DNA of 64,000 nucleotides. Source: Mycobacterium heckeshornense (GTDB lineage Bacteria > Actinomycetota > Actinomycetes > Mycobacteriales > Mycobacteriaceae). The notes under the pieces were generated by a model, which was not told the origin of the DNA, did not search any database, and saw only the letters and a program-made list of their open reading frames with translations. This document shows positions 1 through 10,967 of the stretch, one piece after another. Where the stretch lies: assembly GCF_016592155.1 (NCBI RefSeq), contig NZ_AP024237.1:3162001-3226000 (forward strand), given 5' to 3'. The position numbers were made by a program, and so were the translations under genes. Numbering within the stretch: position 1 is the stretch's first letter; every line of letters begins with the position of its first letter.

Positions 1-526
1 GGCGATGTTCGCCTGCGAGCACGAGGGCATCGAGCCCGACCTGACCTGTGTCGCCAAGGGCATTGCCGGCGGGCTGCCGCTCTCGGCGGTGACCGGACGC
101 GCCGACGTGATGGACGCCGCCCCTCCCGGCGGCCTGGGCGGCACCTTCGGCGGCAACCCGGTCAGCTGTGCGGCGGCACTGGCCGCCATCGCGACCATCG
201 AGAGCGACGGGCTGGTCGAGCGGGCGCGGCGGATCGGCGGGCTGATGAGCGAGCGGCTGCTGGCGTTGCAGCGCGACGACGACCGCATCGGCGATGTCCG
301 CGGGCGGGGCGCCATGATGGCCATCGAGCTGGTGAAAGCCGGCGGCGCCGACCCGGATCCCGAGCTGACCGAGGCGCTCGCGGCCGCCGCGCGCGCCGCC
401 GGAGTGATCGTGTTGACCGCCGGCACCTTCGACAACGTGGTGCGGCTGCTGCCGCCGCTGACCATCAGCGACGAGCTGCTGACCGAAGCGCTGGACGTCA
501 TCGCAGAGCTGCTCGCGAAGCTCTGA
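1..526 (+). CDS. gabT: 4-aminobutyrate-type aminotransferase, C-terminal part (cut by window start)
   Basis: Reading frame is open from base 2, so only the last ~174 residues are present. It is a fold-type I PLP-dependent class III aminotransferase: the segment VAKGIAGGLPLSAVTGR near the start holds the PLP-binding lysine, followed by the GTFGGNPVSCAAALA stretch and the C-terminal small domain. The family moves the amino group of 4-aminobutyrate to 2-oxoglutarate, giving succinate semialdehyde. In mycobacteria gabT lies just before the fadD9/carboxylic acid reductase gene, as it nearly does here, which supports the name. Substrate specificity cannot be proved from the fragment. Confidence 0.8.
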   Translation, partial: AMFACEHEGIEPDLTCVAKGIAGGLPLSAVTGRADVMDAAPPGGLGGTFGGNPVSCAAALAAIATIESDGLVERARRIGGLMSERLLALQRDDDRIGDVRGRGAMMAIELVKAGGADPDPELTEALAAAARAAGVIVLTAGTFDNVVRLLPPLTISDELLTEALDVIAELLAKL

Positions 527-533
527 CCTGTCT

Positions 534-1352
534 TCATGCAATCGGCGCCAGCTCCACCACGCTCCCCGCGATCAGGTCGGCGTCCAACAGCAGCGGCGCT
601 ACCCGGCCGGTACCTGCCACTACGGCCGCGCGGGCATTCGGCATGGTGGCGCAGGCAGCCTCGGCCTCGCGCGGCGGCCAGCCCTCATCGTCGTCGCGGG
701 CGGCCAGCATCAGTGTGGGCGCGACGATATCCTGCAGGCGGTCGGCAAGGCTTGGCCGGTGCAGCATCATCGAGCGCATGGCGTGCAGCATCCCACGCCG
801 GTCGGCCATGCGGAATGCGTCGATAACGATGGCCGCTTGATCCGGTTGGGTGGCGACAGCTTCCGGGCCCAACAGGTTGCTCGACAGCGCGCTGCACAGG
901 AACGATGTCGGGCCGGCCAACCGGTACAGGACGACCAGCGGCCATGCCTTGGTCCAGCGAAACCGGGGACCGAGCGCCGGAACCGGGGTGCCGATCGTTG
1001 TCAGCGTGCGAATGCGCCGCGGCCGGGTCGCGGCCAGCAGGATCCCAACGTGTCCACCCCATGCGTTGCCGACCCAGTCAACCGGTTCGTCGATGCCGAG
1101 CCGGTCCAGGGCTTCCACAGCCGCGTGCGTGCACTCGTCGAAGGTGAAGTCGCGGGTGACGGGGTCGCTTTTACCATGAGACGGCCCGTCGATCGCGATC
1201 ACGGTGCGATGCCCGGCCAGCGCGTCGAACACCGCGCCCCAGGACCGTGAGTCGACGAACAGGCTGTGCCACAACACCGCGGTGGGCCCTGCGCCACCGC
1301 GCCGCACATGAAGACGTCCCAGGCTCGTGCTGACAAATTGGGTATCGGCCAT
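534..1352 (-). CDS. alpha/beta-hydrolase fold protein lacking catalytic Ser and His (likely pseudoenzyme)
   Basis: A 272-residue alpha/beta-hydrolase fold protein. The ATG at 1352 follows a GGAGG ribosome site and gives the usual N-terminus before the first beta strands (LWHSLFVDSRSW oxyanion region). The nucleophile elbow reads GNAWGG, so alanine stands where the serine should be. The position of the catalytic histidine reads GTGRVAP, with arginine; the acid region AARDDDEGW is retained. Two triad residues are therefore lost while the fold is otherwise intact, so a ligand-binding, sensing or non-hydrolytic role is inferred. It is transcribed divergently from a MarR regulator 65 bp away, which probably controls it. 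Specific function unknown. Confidence 0.85.
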   Translation of the reverse strand: MADTQFVSTSLGRLHVRRGGAGPTAVLWHSLFVDSRSWGAVFDALAGHRTVIAIDGPSHGKSDPVTRDFTFDECTHAAVEALDRLGIDEPVDWVGNAWGGHVGILLAATRPRRIRTLTTIGTPVPALGPRFRWTKAWPLVVLYRLAGPTSFLCSALSSNLLGPEAVATQPDQAAIVIDAFRMADRRGMLHAMRSMMLHRPSLADRLQDIVAPTLMLAARDDDEGWPPREAEAACATMPNARAAVVAGTGRVAPLLLDADLIAGSVVELAPIA

Positions 1353-1373
1353 ATGACCAACCTCCGTGATTTG

Positions 1374-1394
1374 CTTCGGAGCCCGAAGTTTCGG
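1374..1394. promoter_or_regulatory. candidate MarR operator (overlapping TTCGG/CCGAA repeats)
   Basis: The 65-bp divergent promoter holds CTTCGG-agc-CCGAAG directly followed by CCGAA-gt-TTCGG, so three alternating half-sites overlap. This is a plausible binding site for the dimeric MarR protein encoded at 1418. The dyads are seen in the sequence; the binding is inferred. Confidence 0.4.
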
Positions 1395-1417
1395 CAACCG
1401 TAGTATTCTCTGGGCGC

Positions 1418-1882
1418 ATGGCAGAGTCAAGCGATCTGCCGACGGACCGACAGGCAGTTGGCCAATTGCTGGTGCGATTGTTGCGACGCTTTCGCCAGGA
1501 TTTGGCCGCGCCGCGCGCTGAGCGGGGCTATGGCGACGTCCGCGATCCCCACCTGCAGGTTTTCGGCAACATTCGCACCGGTGGGGTACGTCTGACAGAG
1601 CTCGCCGCCCGAGCCCAGCTGAGCCTCGCTGCGACGTCGGAGTTGGTGAACGATCTGGCCGCACTGGGCTATCTGACCCGCCGTCCCGACCCGGCTGACG
1701 GACGGGCGAAGCTGATCGATCTGACCGACCGCGGAAGACACTTGATGGCCGACGCCGGTGACCGGGTGGCCGATATCGAGGCGCGGTGGTCGAAGTTGGT
1801 GGGAGCCAACGACTTTGCCCACATGTGCGCGACCATGCAGCGGCTGCTCGACGCGCTCGACCCCGACGACGCCCGGCGCTAG
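1418..1882 (+). CDS. MarR-family transcriptional regulator
   Basis: A 154-residue protein of usual MarR length. The winged helix spans about residues 45-105: VRLTELAARAQLSLAATSELVNDL is the helix-turn-helix, and YLTRRPDPADGRAKLIDLT is the wing with the typical DxR turn. It likely binds the repeats between itself and the divergent alpha/beta-hydrolase-fold gene, and may also affect the carboxylic acid reductase gene 245 bp downstream. Many MarR proteins sense phenolic or other aromatic acids, but nothing in the sequence identifies a ligand here. Confidence 0.88.
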   Translation: MAESSDLPTDRQAVGQLLVRLLRRFRQDLAAPRAERGYGDVRDPHLQVFGNIRTGGVRLTELAARAQLSLAATSELVNDLAALGYLTRRPDPADGRAKLIDLTDRGRHLMADAGDRVADIEARWSKLVGANDFAHMCATMQRLLDALDPDDARR

Positions 1883-2127
1883 TGCCGACACCCTTGGTCG
1901 ATGACCGGACGAATCAAGCCACCGATGGCGCCGATTCATAACGGCTGCTGCGGTTTGCCAGGTTACGACACCGCACAGTCGGCGCGCCCGAGTCGGGACA
2001 ACTATCCGGTAATCGATCTCACAACGCTCGCGCATTCCGGAATAAATTTAGCTTTGCTAACGTAGTTTCTTCCGGGCGCAGCGTGGCGCCGGTCAACTTT
2101 CCCAAGTCGTACTTGCGAGGTCATGTG

Positions 2128-5100
2128 ATGTCGATTGATACCCGTGAAGAGCAGCTCGAGCGCCGCATCGCCGAATTGGCCGCCAACGATCCGCAGTTCG
2201 CCGCCGCCCGGCCGGACCCGGCGGTCGCTGCGGCCCTCGAGCAGCCCGGGCTGCGCCTCCCGCAGGTGATCCAGACCGTGCTGGAGGGTTACGCCGACCG
2301 GCCGGCCCTCGGGCAACGCGCGGTCGAGGTGGTCAAAGACCCCACCACGGGCCGCACTTCGGCGCGGCTGCTCCCCCGCTTCGACACGATCACCTATCGC
2401 GAACTGACCGACCGCGTCGACGCGTTGGCCAGCGCGTGGGCCCACGAGGCCGTCTCACCCGGTGACCGCGTCGCCATCCTGGGCTTCACCAGCGTCGACT
2501 ACACCACGATCGACGTGACCCTGGCCCGGATCGGCGCCGTTTCGGTGCCGCTGCAGACCAGCGCGGCCGTCGACCGGCTACGGCCCATCGTCGCCGAGAC
2601 CGAGCCGAGGGTGATCGCGGCCAGCGTCGCCTACCTGTCCGACGCGGTCGAACTGATCCTGACCGGTCACGCGCCGGCGCGGCTCGTGGTGTTCGACTAT
2701 CACCGCGAGGTCGACGACCACCGCGAGGCGCTGGATGCCGCCCGTGGCCGACTGGCCGGACATTCGGTGCCCGTGGAGACTCTGGCCGAGGTGCTGGAAC
2801 GCGGCAGGGCGCTGCCTGCTCCGACGGTCGCCGCCGAAGACGACGACCTGGCGCTGCTGATCTACACCTCCGGCAGCACCGGCACACCCAAGGGCGCGAT
2901 GTACCCGCAGCGCAACGTCGCCAAGATGTGGCAGCGGTCCAGCCGCAACTGGTTCGGCCCGAGTGCCGCATCGATCACCCTCAACTTCATGCCGATGAGC
3001 CACGTCATGGGCCGCGGCATCCTGTACGGAACGCTGGGCAACGGCGGCACCGCCTACTTCGGCGCCACGAGCGACCTGTCGACGCTGCTAGAAGACCTCG
3101 CCCTGGTGCGGCCCACCGAATTGAACTTCGTTCCGCGGGTCTGGGACACCCTGCACGCAGAGTTTCTCGCCAGGGTGGACCGGCTGACCGCGGAGGGCGC
3201 CGACCGGGCCACCGCCGAAACCCAGGTGATGGACGACCTGCGCGACCACCTGCTCGGCGGGCGAGCCATCTTCGCGATGACGGGCTCGGCGCCGATCTCC
3301 GCGGAGCTCAAAGCATGGGTCGAGTCGCTTGTCGGGATTCACCTGCTGGACGGCTACGGCTCCACCGAGGCCGGGATGGTCTTGTATGACGGTGTCGTGC
3401 AACGCCCGCCGGTGATCGACTACAAGCTGGCCGACGTGCCCGATCTGGGCTACTTCAGCACCGACCGGCCCTTCCCCCGGGGCGAGCTGCTGCTCAAGAC
3501 CGAGAACATGTTCCCGGGCTACTACCAGCGCCCGGAGATCACCGCCGACGTGTTCGACGACGACGGCTACTACCGCACCGGCGACGTCGTGGCGGAGGTC
3601 GGCCCCGACCGGCTGGTCTACGTCGACCGCCGCAACAACGTGCTCAAGCTTGCGCAAGGCGAGTTCGTCACCGTGGCGAAGCTGGAGGCCGTGTTGGGCA
3701 ACAGCCCCCTGGTCCGGCAGATCTACGTCTACGGCAACAGCGCCCACCCCTACCTGCTGGCGGTCGTGGTGCCGACCGAAGATGCGCTGGCCCGCCCCGA
3801 TCGTGACGAGCTGAAGCGCCGCATCGCCGAATCACTGCAGCGCGTCGCCAAAGACGCCGGCCTGCAGTCCTACGAGGTGCCGCGCGACTTCCTCATCGAG
3901 ACCGAGCCGTTCACGGTGGAGAACGGTCTGCTCACCGGTATCCGCAAGCTGGCGTGGCCCAAGTTGAAGGAGCGCTACGGCGAGCGGCTCGAACGGCTCT
4001 ACGCCGAGCTGGACCGCAACCAGGCCGACGAGCTCAGCGAGCTGCGCCGCGGCGGCGCCGAGCGTCCGGTGCTGGAAACGGTTACCCGGGCCGCCGGTGC
4101 GCTGCTGGGTGCCGCGGTCAGCGAGCTGCAGCCGGATGTCCGCTTCACTGACCTGGGCGGAGACTCGTTGTCGGCGGTGACATTCGGCAGTCTGTTGCGC
4201 GAGATCTACGACGTCGACGTGCCGGTGGGGGTAATCGTCAGCCCGGCATCCGACCTGCAGGCCATCGCCGGCTTCATTGCGGCCGCGCTTGCACCGGACG
4301 GCTCGAAACGGCCCACGTTTGCCTCGGTGCACGCCGGTCCAGACGAAGGAGCGGCGGTCGAGGTGCACGCCCGGGACCTGACGCTGGACAAGTTCCTCGA
4401 CGCGCACACACTGGCCACGGCCCCGACCCTGCCCGGCCCGGGCACCGAGGTGCGCACGGTGCTGCTGACCGGCGCGACCGGATTCTTGGGCCGCTACCTG
4501 GCGCTGGAGTGGCTGGAGCGGATGAACCTCGTCGACGGCACGGTGATCGCACTGGTGCGCGCCAAAGACGACGCCTCGGCGCGGGAGCGTCTCGACCGGA
4601 CGTTCGCCGGCGACCCGAAGCTGCGGGCGCACTACCGCGAGCTGGCCGCCGATCATCTGGAGGTGGTCGCCGGCGACAAGTCCGAAGCGAATCTTGGCCT
4701 GGATCAACCGACTTGGCAGCGGCTGGCCGATACCGTCGATGTGATCGTCGACCCCGCGGCGCTGGTCAACCATGTGCTGCCGTACCGCGAGCTCTTCGGC
4801 CCGAATGTGCTGGGCACCGCCGAGCTGATCCGGCTGGCGTTGACGACGAAGATCAAGCCCTACACCTATGTGTCGACGATCGGGGTGGGCGACCAGATCG
4901 AGCCCGCCAGGTTCACCGAGGACGCCGACATCCGGGTGATCAGCCCGACCCGGCGGATCAGCGATGCCTACGCCAACGGCTACGGCAACAGCAAGTGGGC
5001 CGGGGAAGTGCTGCTGCGTGAAGCCCATGACCTGTGCGGCCTGCCGGTCACGGTATTCCGCTGCGACATGATCCTGGCCGACACCACGTATGCGGGGCAG

Positions 5101-5640
5101 CTCAACCTGCCGGACATGTTCACCCGGCTGATGCTGAGCCTGGTGGCCACCGGCATCGCGCCCCGCTCGTTCTACGAGCTCGACGCCGAGGGCAACCGGC
5201 AGCGCGCCCACTACGACGGGCTGCCGGTGGAGTTCATCGCCGCGGCGATCTCCACCCTGGGGACGCCGGCCCCCGCCGGCTACCAGACGTACCACGTGAT
5301 GAACCCGCATGACGACGGCATCGGGCTCGACGAATACGTCGACTGGCTGATCGAGTCCGGCTACCCGATCCAGCGTGTCGACGACTACGCGGACTGGCTG
5401 CGCAGGTTCGAGACCGCGATGCGGGCCCTGCCGGATCGGCAGCGTCAGTACTCGCTGCTGCCGCTGCTGCACAACTATCAAAAGCCCGAAAAGCCGATCC
5501 GGGGATCGATGGCCCCGACCGATCGGTTCCGGGCCGCGGTGCACGAGAAGAAGATCGGCCCGGACCACGACATTCCGCACGTGACCCGGGAGATCATCGT
5601 CAAGTACGCCACCGACCTGCAGTTGCTCGGCTTCCTGTGA
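2128..5640 (+). CDS. car: carboxylic acid reductase (adenylation-PCP-reductase)
   Basis: A 1170-residue three-domain enzyme that reduces carboxylic acids to aldehydes with ATP and NADPH. The adenylation domain occupies about residues 1-650, with the P-loop-like [11 protein letters not shown] near 246-256. The carrier domain has DLGGDSL with the phosphopantetheine serine near 680. The reductase domain has the NADPH motif TGATGFLG near 780 and YGNSK (catalytic Tyr/Lys) near 952. The start at 2128 was chosen because [14 protein letters not shown] matches known mycobacterial family N-termini and follows a GAGG site; an upstream in-frame ATG lacks this match. It needs a phosphopantetheinyl transferase encoded elsewhere. 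Homologue of M. tuberculosis fadD9, with the same gabT-fadD9 neighbourhood. The physiological substrate is unknown. Confidence 0.95.
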   Translation: MSIDTREEQLERRIAELAANDPQFAAARPDPAVAAALEQPGLRLPQVIQTVLEGYADRPALGQRAVEVVKDPTTGRTSARLLPRFDTITYRELTDRVDALASAWAHEAVSPGDRVAILGFTSVDYTTIDVTLARIGAVSVPLQTSAAVDRLRPIVAETEPRVIAASVAYLSDAVELILTGHAPARLVVFDYHREVDDHREALDAARGRLAGHSVPVETLAEVLERGRALPAPTVAAEDDDLALLIYTSGSTGTPKGAMYPQRNVAKMWQRSSRNWFGPSAASITLNFMPMSHVMGRGILYGTLGNGGTAYFGATSDLSTLLEDLALVRPTELNFVPRVWDTLHAEFLARVDRLTAEGADRATAETQVMDDLRDHLLGGRAIFAMTGSAPISAELKAWVESLVGIHLLDGYGSTEAGMVLYDGVVQRPPVIDYKLADVPDLGYFSTDRPFPRGELLLKTENMFPGYYQRPEITADVFDDDGYYRTGDVVAEVGPDRLVYVDRRNNVLKLAQGEFVTVAKLEAVLGNSPLVRQIYVYGNSAHPYLLAVVVPTEDALARPDRDELKRRIAESLQRVAKDAGLQSYEVPRDFLIETEPFTVENGLLTGIRKLAWPKLKERYGERLERLYAELDRNQADELSELRRGGAERPVLETVTRAAGALLGAAVSELQPDVRFTDLGGDSLSAVTFGSLLREIYDVDVPVGVIVSPASDLQAIAGFIAAALAPDGSKRPTFASVHAGPDEGAAVEVHARDLTLDKFLDAHTLATAPTLPGPGTEVRTVLLTGATGFLGRYLALEWLERMNLVDGTVIALVRAKDDASARERLDRTFAGDPKLRAHYRELAADHLEVVAGDKSEANLGLDQPTWQRLADTVDVIVDPAALVNHVLPYRELFGPNVLGTAELIRLALTTKIKPYTYVSTIGVGDQIEPARFTEDADIRVISPTRRISDAYANGYGNSKWAGEVLLREAHDLCGLPVTVFRCDMILADTTYAGQLNLPDMFTRLMLSLVATGIAPRSFYELDAEGNRQRAHYDGLPVEFIAAAISTLGTPAPAGYQTYHVMNPHDDGIGLDEYVDWLIESGYPIQRVDDYADWLRRFETAMRALPDRQRQYSLLPLLHNYQKPEKPIRGSMAPTDRFRAAVHEKKIGPDHDIPHVTREIIVKYATDLQLLGFL

Positions 5641-5661
5641 TGAGAAGCCGGTCGCGCTGGC

Positions 5662-6315
5662 TTAGCGGGCGGCGCTGACGTGGCGGCGGCGAAAGAAGCT
5701 GCCACGCTGCCGCGGCTCGTACTGCTCACCGCCCACCTGGGTGACCGCGTCCGGCGAAACCTCGGGAGCGGCCGAGTACTCCGGCGCCGGCCCGGCCGCG
5801 GGCATGTCCGTGGCCGCGGGTGCCGGCTCGACGTCGCGGGCTAACCGCACCACCAGCCGCGCCAGGACACCTCCGCCCAGGAAAACGATCAGCGTCCCCA
5901 GGCCGGAGAAGTACGCGATCTCTAGAAGCGCCCGCTTGCCGTCGGTCGACGCCACCGGATGGCCGATATTGCCGATGCGCAGCGCCGGGGCCAGCGCGCC
6001 GCCCACCACGAACCAAGCGCCGGCAAAGGTGGCCAGCCAGCCGCCGACCATCGCGGTGGCACGGTTACCGGAACCGACCAGCAGCAGACCTCCCACCAGC
6101 GTGGTGACCCCAGGGAATACCTCCAGCCAGCCGCGGGCCGCGGTCCACGTCCAGGCCTGGTCGGGCGTATAGGCGAAGTCGAAGTAGGGCCCGACGAACG
6201 GTATCACGCCACCCCAGGCCCCCAGCAGGACAAGCAGCAGGCCGGTGATCGCGCCGCGGCTGCGTGGCATGTGCAGACCATCGTAGCCGTCGACTCCACT
6301 GCGTGAGTCTCTCAT
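5662..6315 (-). CDS. four-helix membrane protein, unknown function
   Basis: About 217 residues with four hydrophobic segments (roughly residues 22-45, 70-85, 90-108 and 130-160), followed by a proline/alanine-rich tail ending in a basic cluster (GSFFRRRHVSAAR). The ATG at 6315 is preceded by GGAG at ideal spacing; in-frame ATGs at 6330 and 6270 are alternatives. It lies downstream of ruvB on the same strand but 91 bp away, so co-transcription is uncertain. No catalytic motif is recognised. The tail looks cytoplasmic and disordered. Confidence 0.8.
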   Translation of the reverse strand: MRDSRSGVDGYDGLHMPRSRGAITGLLLVLLGAWGGVIPFVGPYFDFAYTPDQAWTWTAARGWLEVFPGVTTLVGGLLLVGSGNRATAMVGGWLATFAGAWFVVGGALAPALRIGNIGHPVASTDGKRALLEIAYFSGLGTLIVFLGGGVLARLVVRLARDVEPAPAATDMPAAGPAPEYSAAPEVSPDAVTQVGGEQYEPRQRGSFFRRRHVSAAR

Positions 6316-6406
6316 CGTGTCTCCATCCACCCTTGGGCTCCGGCTGTCCCGGCGCCAGGTGCCCGATGGGTACCCGCATCGGGTGCGGCTGTAACGCCGC
6401 CGCCGG

Positions 6407-7471
6407 CTAGTCGAACAGGCCCGGCTGGGCCCACCCGGAGACCCCCGCCGGCGGCGTCATTCCCAGATGAGTCCAGGCCAGCGGGGTCGCGACCCGGCCG
6501 CGCGGGGTGCGCGCGATCATGCCGGCCCGCACCAGGAACGGCTCACAGACCTCCTCGACGGTGGTGGCCTCCTCCCCGACCGCCACCGCCAGCGTCGACA
6601 CCCCGACCGGGCCGCCGCCGAAGCTGCGGGTCAGCGCCGACAGCACTGCGCGATCGAGCCGGTCCAGGCCGAGCTCGTCGACGTCGTAGACCTCCAGCGC
6701 GGACTTGGCGACGTGACGGTTGATCACCCCGTCGGCGCGCACCTCGGCGAAGTCGCGCACCCGCCGCAGCAGCCGGTTGGCGATCCGCGGTGTCCCCCGC
6801 GAGCGCAGCGCGATCTCCGCGGCGGCGTCGGCGCCGAGCTCGATACCCAAGATCCCGGCCGAACGCGCCAGCACCTGCTCGAGCTCGGCGGGCTCGTAGA
6901 AGTCCATGTGAGCGGTGAAGCCGAAACGATCGCGCAGCGGGCCGGTCAGCGCGCCGGACCGGGTGGTCGCGCCCACCAGCGTGAACGGGGCGACTTCCAG
7001 CGGAATCGACGTCGCGCCCGGGCCTTTGCCGACGACGACGTCGACCCGGAAATCCTCCATCGCCAGATACAGCATCTCCTCGGCGGGCCGGGCGATGCGG
7101 TGGATCTCGTCGATGAACAGCACGTCGTGCTCGACGAGATTGGACAGCATCGCGGCCAGATCCCCGGCCCGCTCCAGCGCCGGACCCGACGTCACCCGCA
7201 GCGACGACCCGAGCTCGGCGGCGATGATCATCGCCAGCGACGTCTTGCCCAGACCGGGCGGTCCGGACAGCAGGATGTGATCCGGTGTGCCGCCGCGGTT
7301 CTTGGCGCCCTCGATGACCAGCTGCAGCTGTTCGCGCACCCGCGGCTGGCCGATGAACTCGGCCAGCGTACGCGGCCGCAGGCTGGCGTCGACGTCGCCC
7401 TCGCCGACGGTCAGCGTCGGCGAGACGTCCCGCTCGGCGGGCTCCACGGGCAAATCGTCGAATCGGCTCAT
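6407..7471 (-). CDS. ruvB: Holliday junction branch-migration ATPase RuvB
   Basis: 354 residues, the family's normal length. Walker A is [10 protein letters not shown] (about 69-78), Walker B is FIDEIHR, sensor 1 is LVGATTRSG, and the arginine-finger region is PLRDRFG. The C-terminal winged helix ([19 protein letters not shown]) binds DNA. RuvB hexamers loaded by RuvA pump Holliday junctions, which RuvC then cuts. It is the last gene of ruvC-ruvA-ruvB; its start overlaps the ruvA stop by 4 bases, so the two are translationally coupled. Confidence 0.97.
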   Translation of the reverse strand: MSRFDDLPVEPAERDVSPTLTVGEGDVDASLRPRTLAEFIGQPRVREQLQLVIEGAKNRGGTPDHILLSGPPGLGKTSLAMIIAAELGSSLRVTSGPALERAGDLAAMLSNLVEHDVLFIDEIHRIARPAEEMLYLAMEDFRVDVVVGKGPGATSIPLEVAPFTLVGATTRSGALTGPLRDRFGFTAHMDFYEPAELEQVLARSAGILGIELGADAAAEIALRSRGTPRIANRLLRRVRDFAEVRADGVINRHVAKSALEVYDVDELGLDRLDRAVLSALTRSFGGGPVGVSTLAVAVGEEATTVEEVCEPFLVRAGMIARTPRGRVATPLAWTHLGMTPPAGVSGWAQPGLFD

Positions 7472-8055
7472 GTCGTCTTGCCTAACAACGACAGGGCGGC
7501 ACGCAGCGCGCTGGCCGTGGTGGCGCCGCCGTCGGCGGCCAGCGCCGCGTCGGTGGCATCCTCCGCTTGCTTGACCGCAAACCCAAGGCCGACAAGGGCT
7601 TCCACCACGGGTCCTCGCACCGCATGACCGTTGACCGATGCGCTCGGCGCTGCGGCCGGCCCGATCTTGTCGCGCAGCTCGAGCACCATCCGCTCGGCGC
7701 CGCGCTTGCCGATGCCCGGCACCCTGGTCAACGCGGCGACGTCGCCGTCGGCCAGCACCTGACGCAGCGCCGCGGCGTCATACACAGCCAGGGTGGCCAG
7801 GGCGATCTTCGGCCCGACCCCGGAGACCCCCAACAACGTCAGGAACAGGTCGCGGGTCTCGCTGTCGGGAAAACCGTAGAGCGTCATCGAATCCTCGCGC
7901 ACGATCATCGCGGTGATCAGCCGGGCTTCGCTGCCGCGTCGCAGCGTCGCCAGCGTCGACGGCGTCGCGTTGATCCGGTAGCCGACCCCGGCCGCCTCGA
8001 TCACCGCGTGGTCGAGCGCCACCTCGAGAACCTCACCGCGCACCGACGCGATCAC
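7468..8055 (-). CDS. ruvA: Holliday junction DNA-binding protein RuvA
   Basis: 195 residues: an N-terminal OB fold ([21 protein letters not shown]), two helix-hairpin-helix motifs ([13 protein letters not shown] and [15 protein letters not shown]) that bind the junction, and a C-terminal domain ([17 protein letters not shown]) that contacts RuvB. It overlaps both ruvC upstream and ruvB downstream by 4 bases, which indicates one coupled operon for recombination and repair of stalled forks. Confidence 0.97.
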   Translation of the reverse strand: MIASVRGEVLEVALDHAVIEAAGVGYRINATPSTLATLRRGSEARLITAMIVREDSMTLYGFPDSETRDLFLTLLGVSGVGPKIALATLAVYDAAALRQVLADGDVAALTRVPGIGKRGAERMVLELRDKIGPAAAPSASVNGHAVRGPVVEALVGLGFAVKQAEDATDAALAADGGATTASALRAALSLLGKTT

Positions 8056-8606
8056 CGGGCGGCCCTCACCTTCGCGGCGAACTTCTTGCGGTGCTCGGCC
8101 GCCTTGAGCTCAGCGGCCGCCATCCGGGCGATCATCGGCGCGCGCCAGCAATGGCAGATCGCCAGCGCTAGTGCGTCTGCGGCGTCCGGCGGTGTCGGTT
8201 TAGCTTGCAGCGCAAGGATTTTGGTCACCATCGTGGTCACCTGATCCTTACTGGCGCTGCCGTTTCCGGTCACGGCGGCCTTGACCTCGCTGGGGGTGTG
8301 GAAATGAACGTCGATCCCGCGCTTGGCCGCCGCCAACGCGATCACCCCGCCGGACTGCGCGGTGCCCATCACCGTCGAGACGTTCTGTTGGGAGAACACC
8401 CGCTCGATCGCGATGACGTCGGGATGATGAGTGTCCAGCCAGTGCTCGACGATGTCGCTGATGGTGAGCAACCGCCGCGGCAACGGCTCGTCGGCAGGGG
8501 TGCGCACCACGTCAACGTCCAGGGCGATCACCTGTCTGCCCAGTCCGCTCTGCACCACCGACAGACCGCAGCGGGTCAATCCGGGGTCGACTCCCATTAC
8601 GCGCAC
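8052..8606 (-). CDS. ruvC: Holliday junction resolvase RuvC
   Basis: 184 residues from a GTG at 8606, chosen because GAGGGAG lies 6 bases upstream and [14 protein letters not shown] is the normal family N-terminus; an ATG at 8624 would precede the Shine-Dalgarno site. The acidic catalytic residues are visible in GVDPG, AIERVF and the late DAADALALA segment of this RNase H fold. It cuts Holliday junctions symmetrically with RuvAB. The C-terminus is lysine/arginine rich. First gene of the ruvCAB operon. Confidence 0.96.
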   Translation of the reverse strand: MRVMGVDPGLTRCGLSVVQSGLGRQVIALDVDVVRTPADEPLPRRLLTISDIVEHWLDTHHPDVIAIERVFSQQNVSTVMGTAQSGGVIALAAAKRGIDVHFHTPSEVKAAVTGNGSASKDQVTTMVTKILALQAKPTPPDAADALALAICHCWRAPMIARMAAAELKAAEHRKKFAAKVRAAR

Positions 8607-8699
8607 CGCATGCTCCCTCGACACCGAACGGCTGTTCGATAACCCTAACGGCTGGAGCCGACATCTCCGGGCAGCGACACAGCGCGCGGCCCGCGGCTG

Positions 8700-9452
8700 T
8701 CAGGCCTCGATCTGGGCCAGTATCTCGTCGGGGATATCGGCGTTGGTGTAGACGTTCTGCACGTCGTCGCTGTCTTCGAGCGCGTCGACGAGTTTCATGA
8801 CCTTGCGCGCAGCCTCGGCATCGAGCGGAACCGTGACCGACGGCTGGAACCCGGCTTCCGCGGAGTCGTAGTCGATTCCGGCGTGCTGCAAGGCGGTGCG
8901 CACGGCCACCAGGTCACCGGGTTCGGTGATGATCTCGAAGCTGTCCCCAAGGTCGTTGACGTCCTCCGCGCCGGCGTCCAGCACGGCCGCCAGCACATCG
9001 TCCTCGGTCAGGCCGTCCTTCTCCAGCGTGACGACCCCTTTGCGGGCGAACAGGTAGGACACCGACCCAGGGTCGGCCATGGTGCCGCCGTTGCGGGTCA
9101 TCGCGACCCGCACCTCGCTGGCGGCGCGGTTGCGGTTGTCGGTGAGGCATTCGATGAGGATGGCTACCCCGTGGGGACCATAGCCCTCGTAGGTGATGGT
9201 TTGCCAGTCGGCGCCACCGGCTTCCTCGCCGGCACCGCGCTTGCGGGCCCGCTCGATGTTCTCGTTGGGAACCGAGCTCTTTTTGGCCTTCTGGATCGCG
9301 TCATACAGCGTGGGATTGCCCGCCGGATCACCACCCCCGACCCGCGCGGCGACCTCGATGTTCTTGATCAGCCGGGCGAACATCTTGCCGCGCCGGGCGT
9401 CGACGATGGCTTTCTTGTGCTTGGTGGTGGCCCATTTGGAGTGGCCGCTCAT
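8700..9452 (-). CDS. yebC: YebC/PmpR family protein (TACO1 type)
   Basis: 250 residues with the family N-terminus [22 protein letters not shown] and the central [20 protein letters not shown] segment. Members have been described both as DNA-binding regulators next to ruv genes and as factors that help ribosomes at difficult (for example proline-rich) sequences. It lies 93 bp upstream of ruvC on the same strand; the pdxT gene further upstream ends 70 bp before its start. Full length, with no sign of damage. Confidence 0.93.
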   Translation of the reverse strand: MSGHSKWATTKHKKAIVDARRGKMFARLIKNIEVAARVGGGDPAGNPTLYDAIQKAKKSSVPNENIERARKRGAGEEAGGADWQTITYEGYGPHGVAILIECLTDNRNRAASEVRVAMTRNGGTMADPGSVSYLFARKGVVTLEKDGLTEDDVLAAVLDAGAEDVNDLGDSFEIITEPGDLVAVRTALQHAGIDYDSAEAGFQPSVTVPLDAEAARKVMKLVDALEDSDDVQNVYTNADIPDEILAQIEA

Positions 9453-9522
9453 CCGCTACCTCTTGTACGTGCTCTGCCGAAGTTCGCCAGACGAGTCTAC
9501 GTGGGCTCCGGCCGGCGCGAGC

Positions 9523-10119
9523 TCACGAGCGCCCGTTGACGATGTCGACGAACATGCGGTGGATGCGCCGATCGCCGGTCATTTCGGGATGAAACGCCGT
9601 CGCCAGCATCGGACCCTGCCGGACCGCGACGATATGTCCGGCCGCCCGGGCCAACACCTGCACGTCGGCGCCGACCCGCTCCACCCAGGGCGCACGGATG
9701 AACACCGCGTGCACCGCACCGTGCAGGCCCGCAAACTCCAGATCCCCCTCGAACGAGTCGACTTGGCGGCCAAAAGCATTGCGGCGCACCGTCATATCGA
9801 TAGCCCGCAAGGGAACGGCTTCCCGGCCGTTCGCCCCGGCGTCCAGGATCTCGGTGGCCAGCAGGATCATCCCGGCACAGGCGCCGTAAGCCGGCAACCC
9901 GCCCGCGAGGCGCGCCCGCAACGGTTGGAGCAGGTCGAGGTCGCGCAGCAGATGGCTCATCGTGGTGGATTCCCCGCCGGGGATCACCAGCCCGTCCACC
10001 GCATCCAGTTCGCTGCGGCGGCGCACCGGGATCGGGTCGGCGCCGGCTTCGCGCAGCGCCGCGAGGTGCTCGCGGGTATCGCCCTGCAGCGCCAGGACCC
10101 CGACCCGTGGCGGGCTCAT
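9523..10119 (-). CDS. pdxT: pyridoxal 5'-phosphate synthase glutaminase subunit PdxT
   Basis: 198 residues of the class I glutaminase fold. The nucleophile region is [12 protein letters not shown] with the catalytic cysteine, [12 protein letters not shown] is the oxyanion/GGES motif, and FHPEMTGD carries the His/Glu of the triad. It releases ammonia from glutamine and passes it to PdxS for PLP formation from ribose 5-phosphate and glyceraldehyde 3-phosphate. The ATG at 10119 overlaps the tesB stop by 4 bases, which sets the start. The order pdxS-tesB-pdxT places an acyl-CoA thioesterase between the two PLP synthase subunits, as in M. tuberculosis. Confidence 0.95.
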   Translation of the reverse strand: MSPPRVGVLALQGDTREHLAALREAGADPIPVRRRSELDAVDGLVIPGGESTTMSHLLRDLDLLQPLRARLAGGLPAYGACAGMILLATEILDAGANGREAVPLRAIDMTVRRNAFGRQVDSFEGDLEFAGLHGAVHAVFIRAPWVERVGADVQVLARAAGHIVAVRQGPMLATAFHPEMTGDRRIHRMFVDIVNGRS

Positions 10120-10958
10120 AGCGCGGCACGCAAGTCGCGCTTGTAGCGGGTCAGCCCCTCCTGCATCACCGCCGCGACCATCTCGCCGTATTGGTTGAAG
10201 ATCTTGCCCTGGGTCAGCGACCGCCCCCCGCAGGCCGACGGTGAGGACTGGTCGTAGAGCAGCCATTCGTCGGCCCGGAACGGGCGCATGAACCACATCG
10301 CGTGGTCCAGCGACGCGACCTGCAGGTGGTGTCGCTCGTCGAGGTGGTTGACCTGCGCCGAGCCCAGCAGCGTGAGGTCGCTCATGTAGGCCAGCGCGCA
10401 GATGTGCAGCACCGGGTCGTCGGGCAGCGGGTCACGGTGGCGAAACCACACCTGCTGCTGCGCCGCCAGCCCGGGCAGGCGCCGCAGCTGCTCCCGGGGC
10501 ACGATGCGCACGTCCCACTCGTCGAACTGCCGAAATCCCGCGTCGTCGAACACCTTGACCGAGGCCAGCCCCGGCAGGTCATCCGGTGGCGGTGCGGACG
10601 GCATCACGTCTTGATGCTCGATGCCGCTTTGGTCGGTTTGAAACGACGCCGACATGGAAAAGATCGTCTCCCCATGCTGGATCGCGTTAACACGCCTGGT
10701 GCAAAACGAGCCGCCGTCACGGATGCGTTCGACGAGAAAAACGGTGGGCGCCTTGGCGTCTCCCGGGCGCAGAAAGTAACCGTGCAGGGAATGCACCAGG
10801 TAGTGGGGGTCGACGGTGCGCACGGCCGACACCAGCGACTGGCCCGCGACATGGCCACCGAAGGTGCGCTGCCAGTTGCCCGATTCCGGGCTGAACACGC
10901 GGCCGCGGTAGATGTTGACCTCGAGTTGTTCGAGATCAAGGATCTGCTCGATCGACAC
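10116..10958 (-). CDS. tesB: acyl-CoA thioesterase II
   Basis: 280 residues forming a double hotdog. The N-terminal half has [18 protein letters not shown] and the C-terminal half [20 protein letters not shown], carrying the Asp of the TesB-type Asp-Thr/Ser-Gln active site; [20 protein letters not shown] supplies the Gln. It hydrolyses medium to long acyl-CoA to free acid and CoA. It starts 9 bp after the pdxS stop and overlaps pdxT by 4 bases, so it is in the PLP synthase operon, although no metabolic link is evident from sequence. Confidence 0.93.
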   Translation of the reverse strand: MSIEQILDLEQLEVNIYRGRVFSPESGNWQRTFGGHVAGQSLVSAVRTVDPHYLVHSLHGYFLRPGDAKAPTVFLVERIRDGGSFCTRRVNAIQHGETIFSMSASFQTDQSGIEHQDVMPSAPPPDDLPGLASVKVFDDAGFRQFDEWDVRIVPREQLRRLPGLAAQQQVWFRHRDPLPDDPVLHICALAYMSDLTLLGSAQVNHLDERHHLQVASLDHAMWFMRPFRADEWLLYDQSSPSACGGRSLTQGKIFNQYGEMVAAVMQEGLTRYKRDLRAAL

Positions 10959-10967
10959 GAAACGTTC

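Noticed and set aside
3832..5580. 582-codon open frame on the minus strand inside the carboxylic acid reductase gene
   Set aside because: It is the antisense of a well-matched enzyme, Arg/Gln/His-rich with no motif; long antisense frames are common at this GC content.
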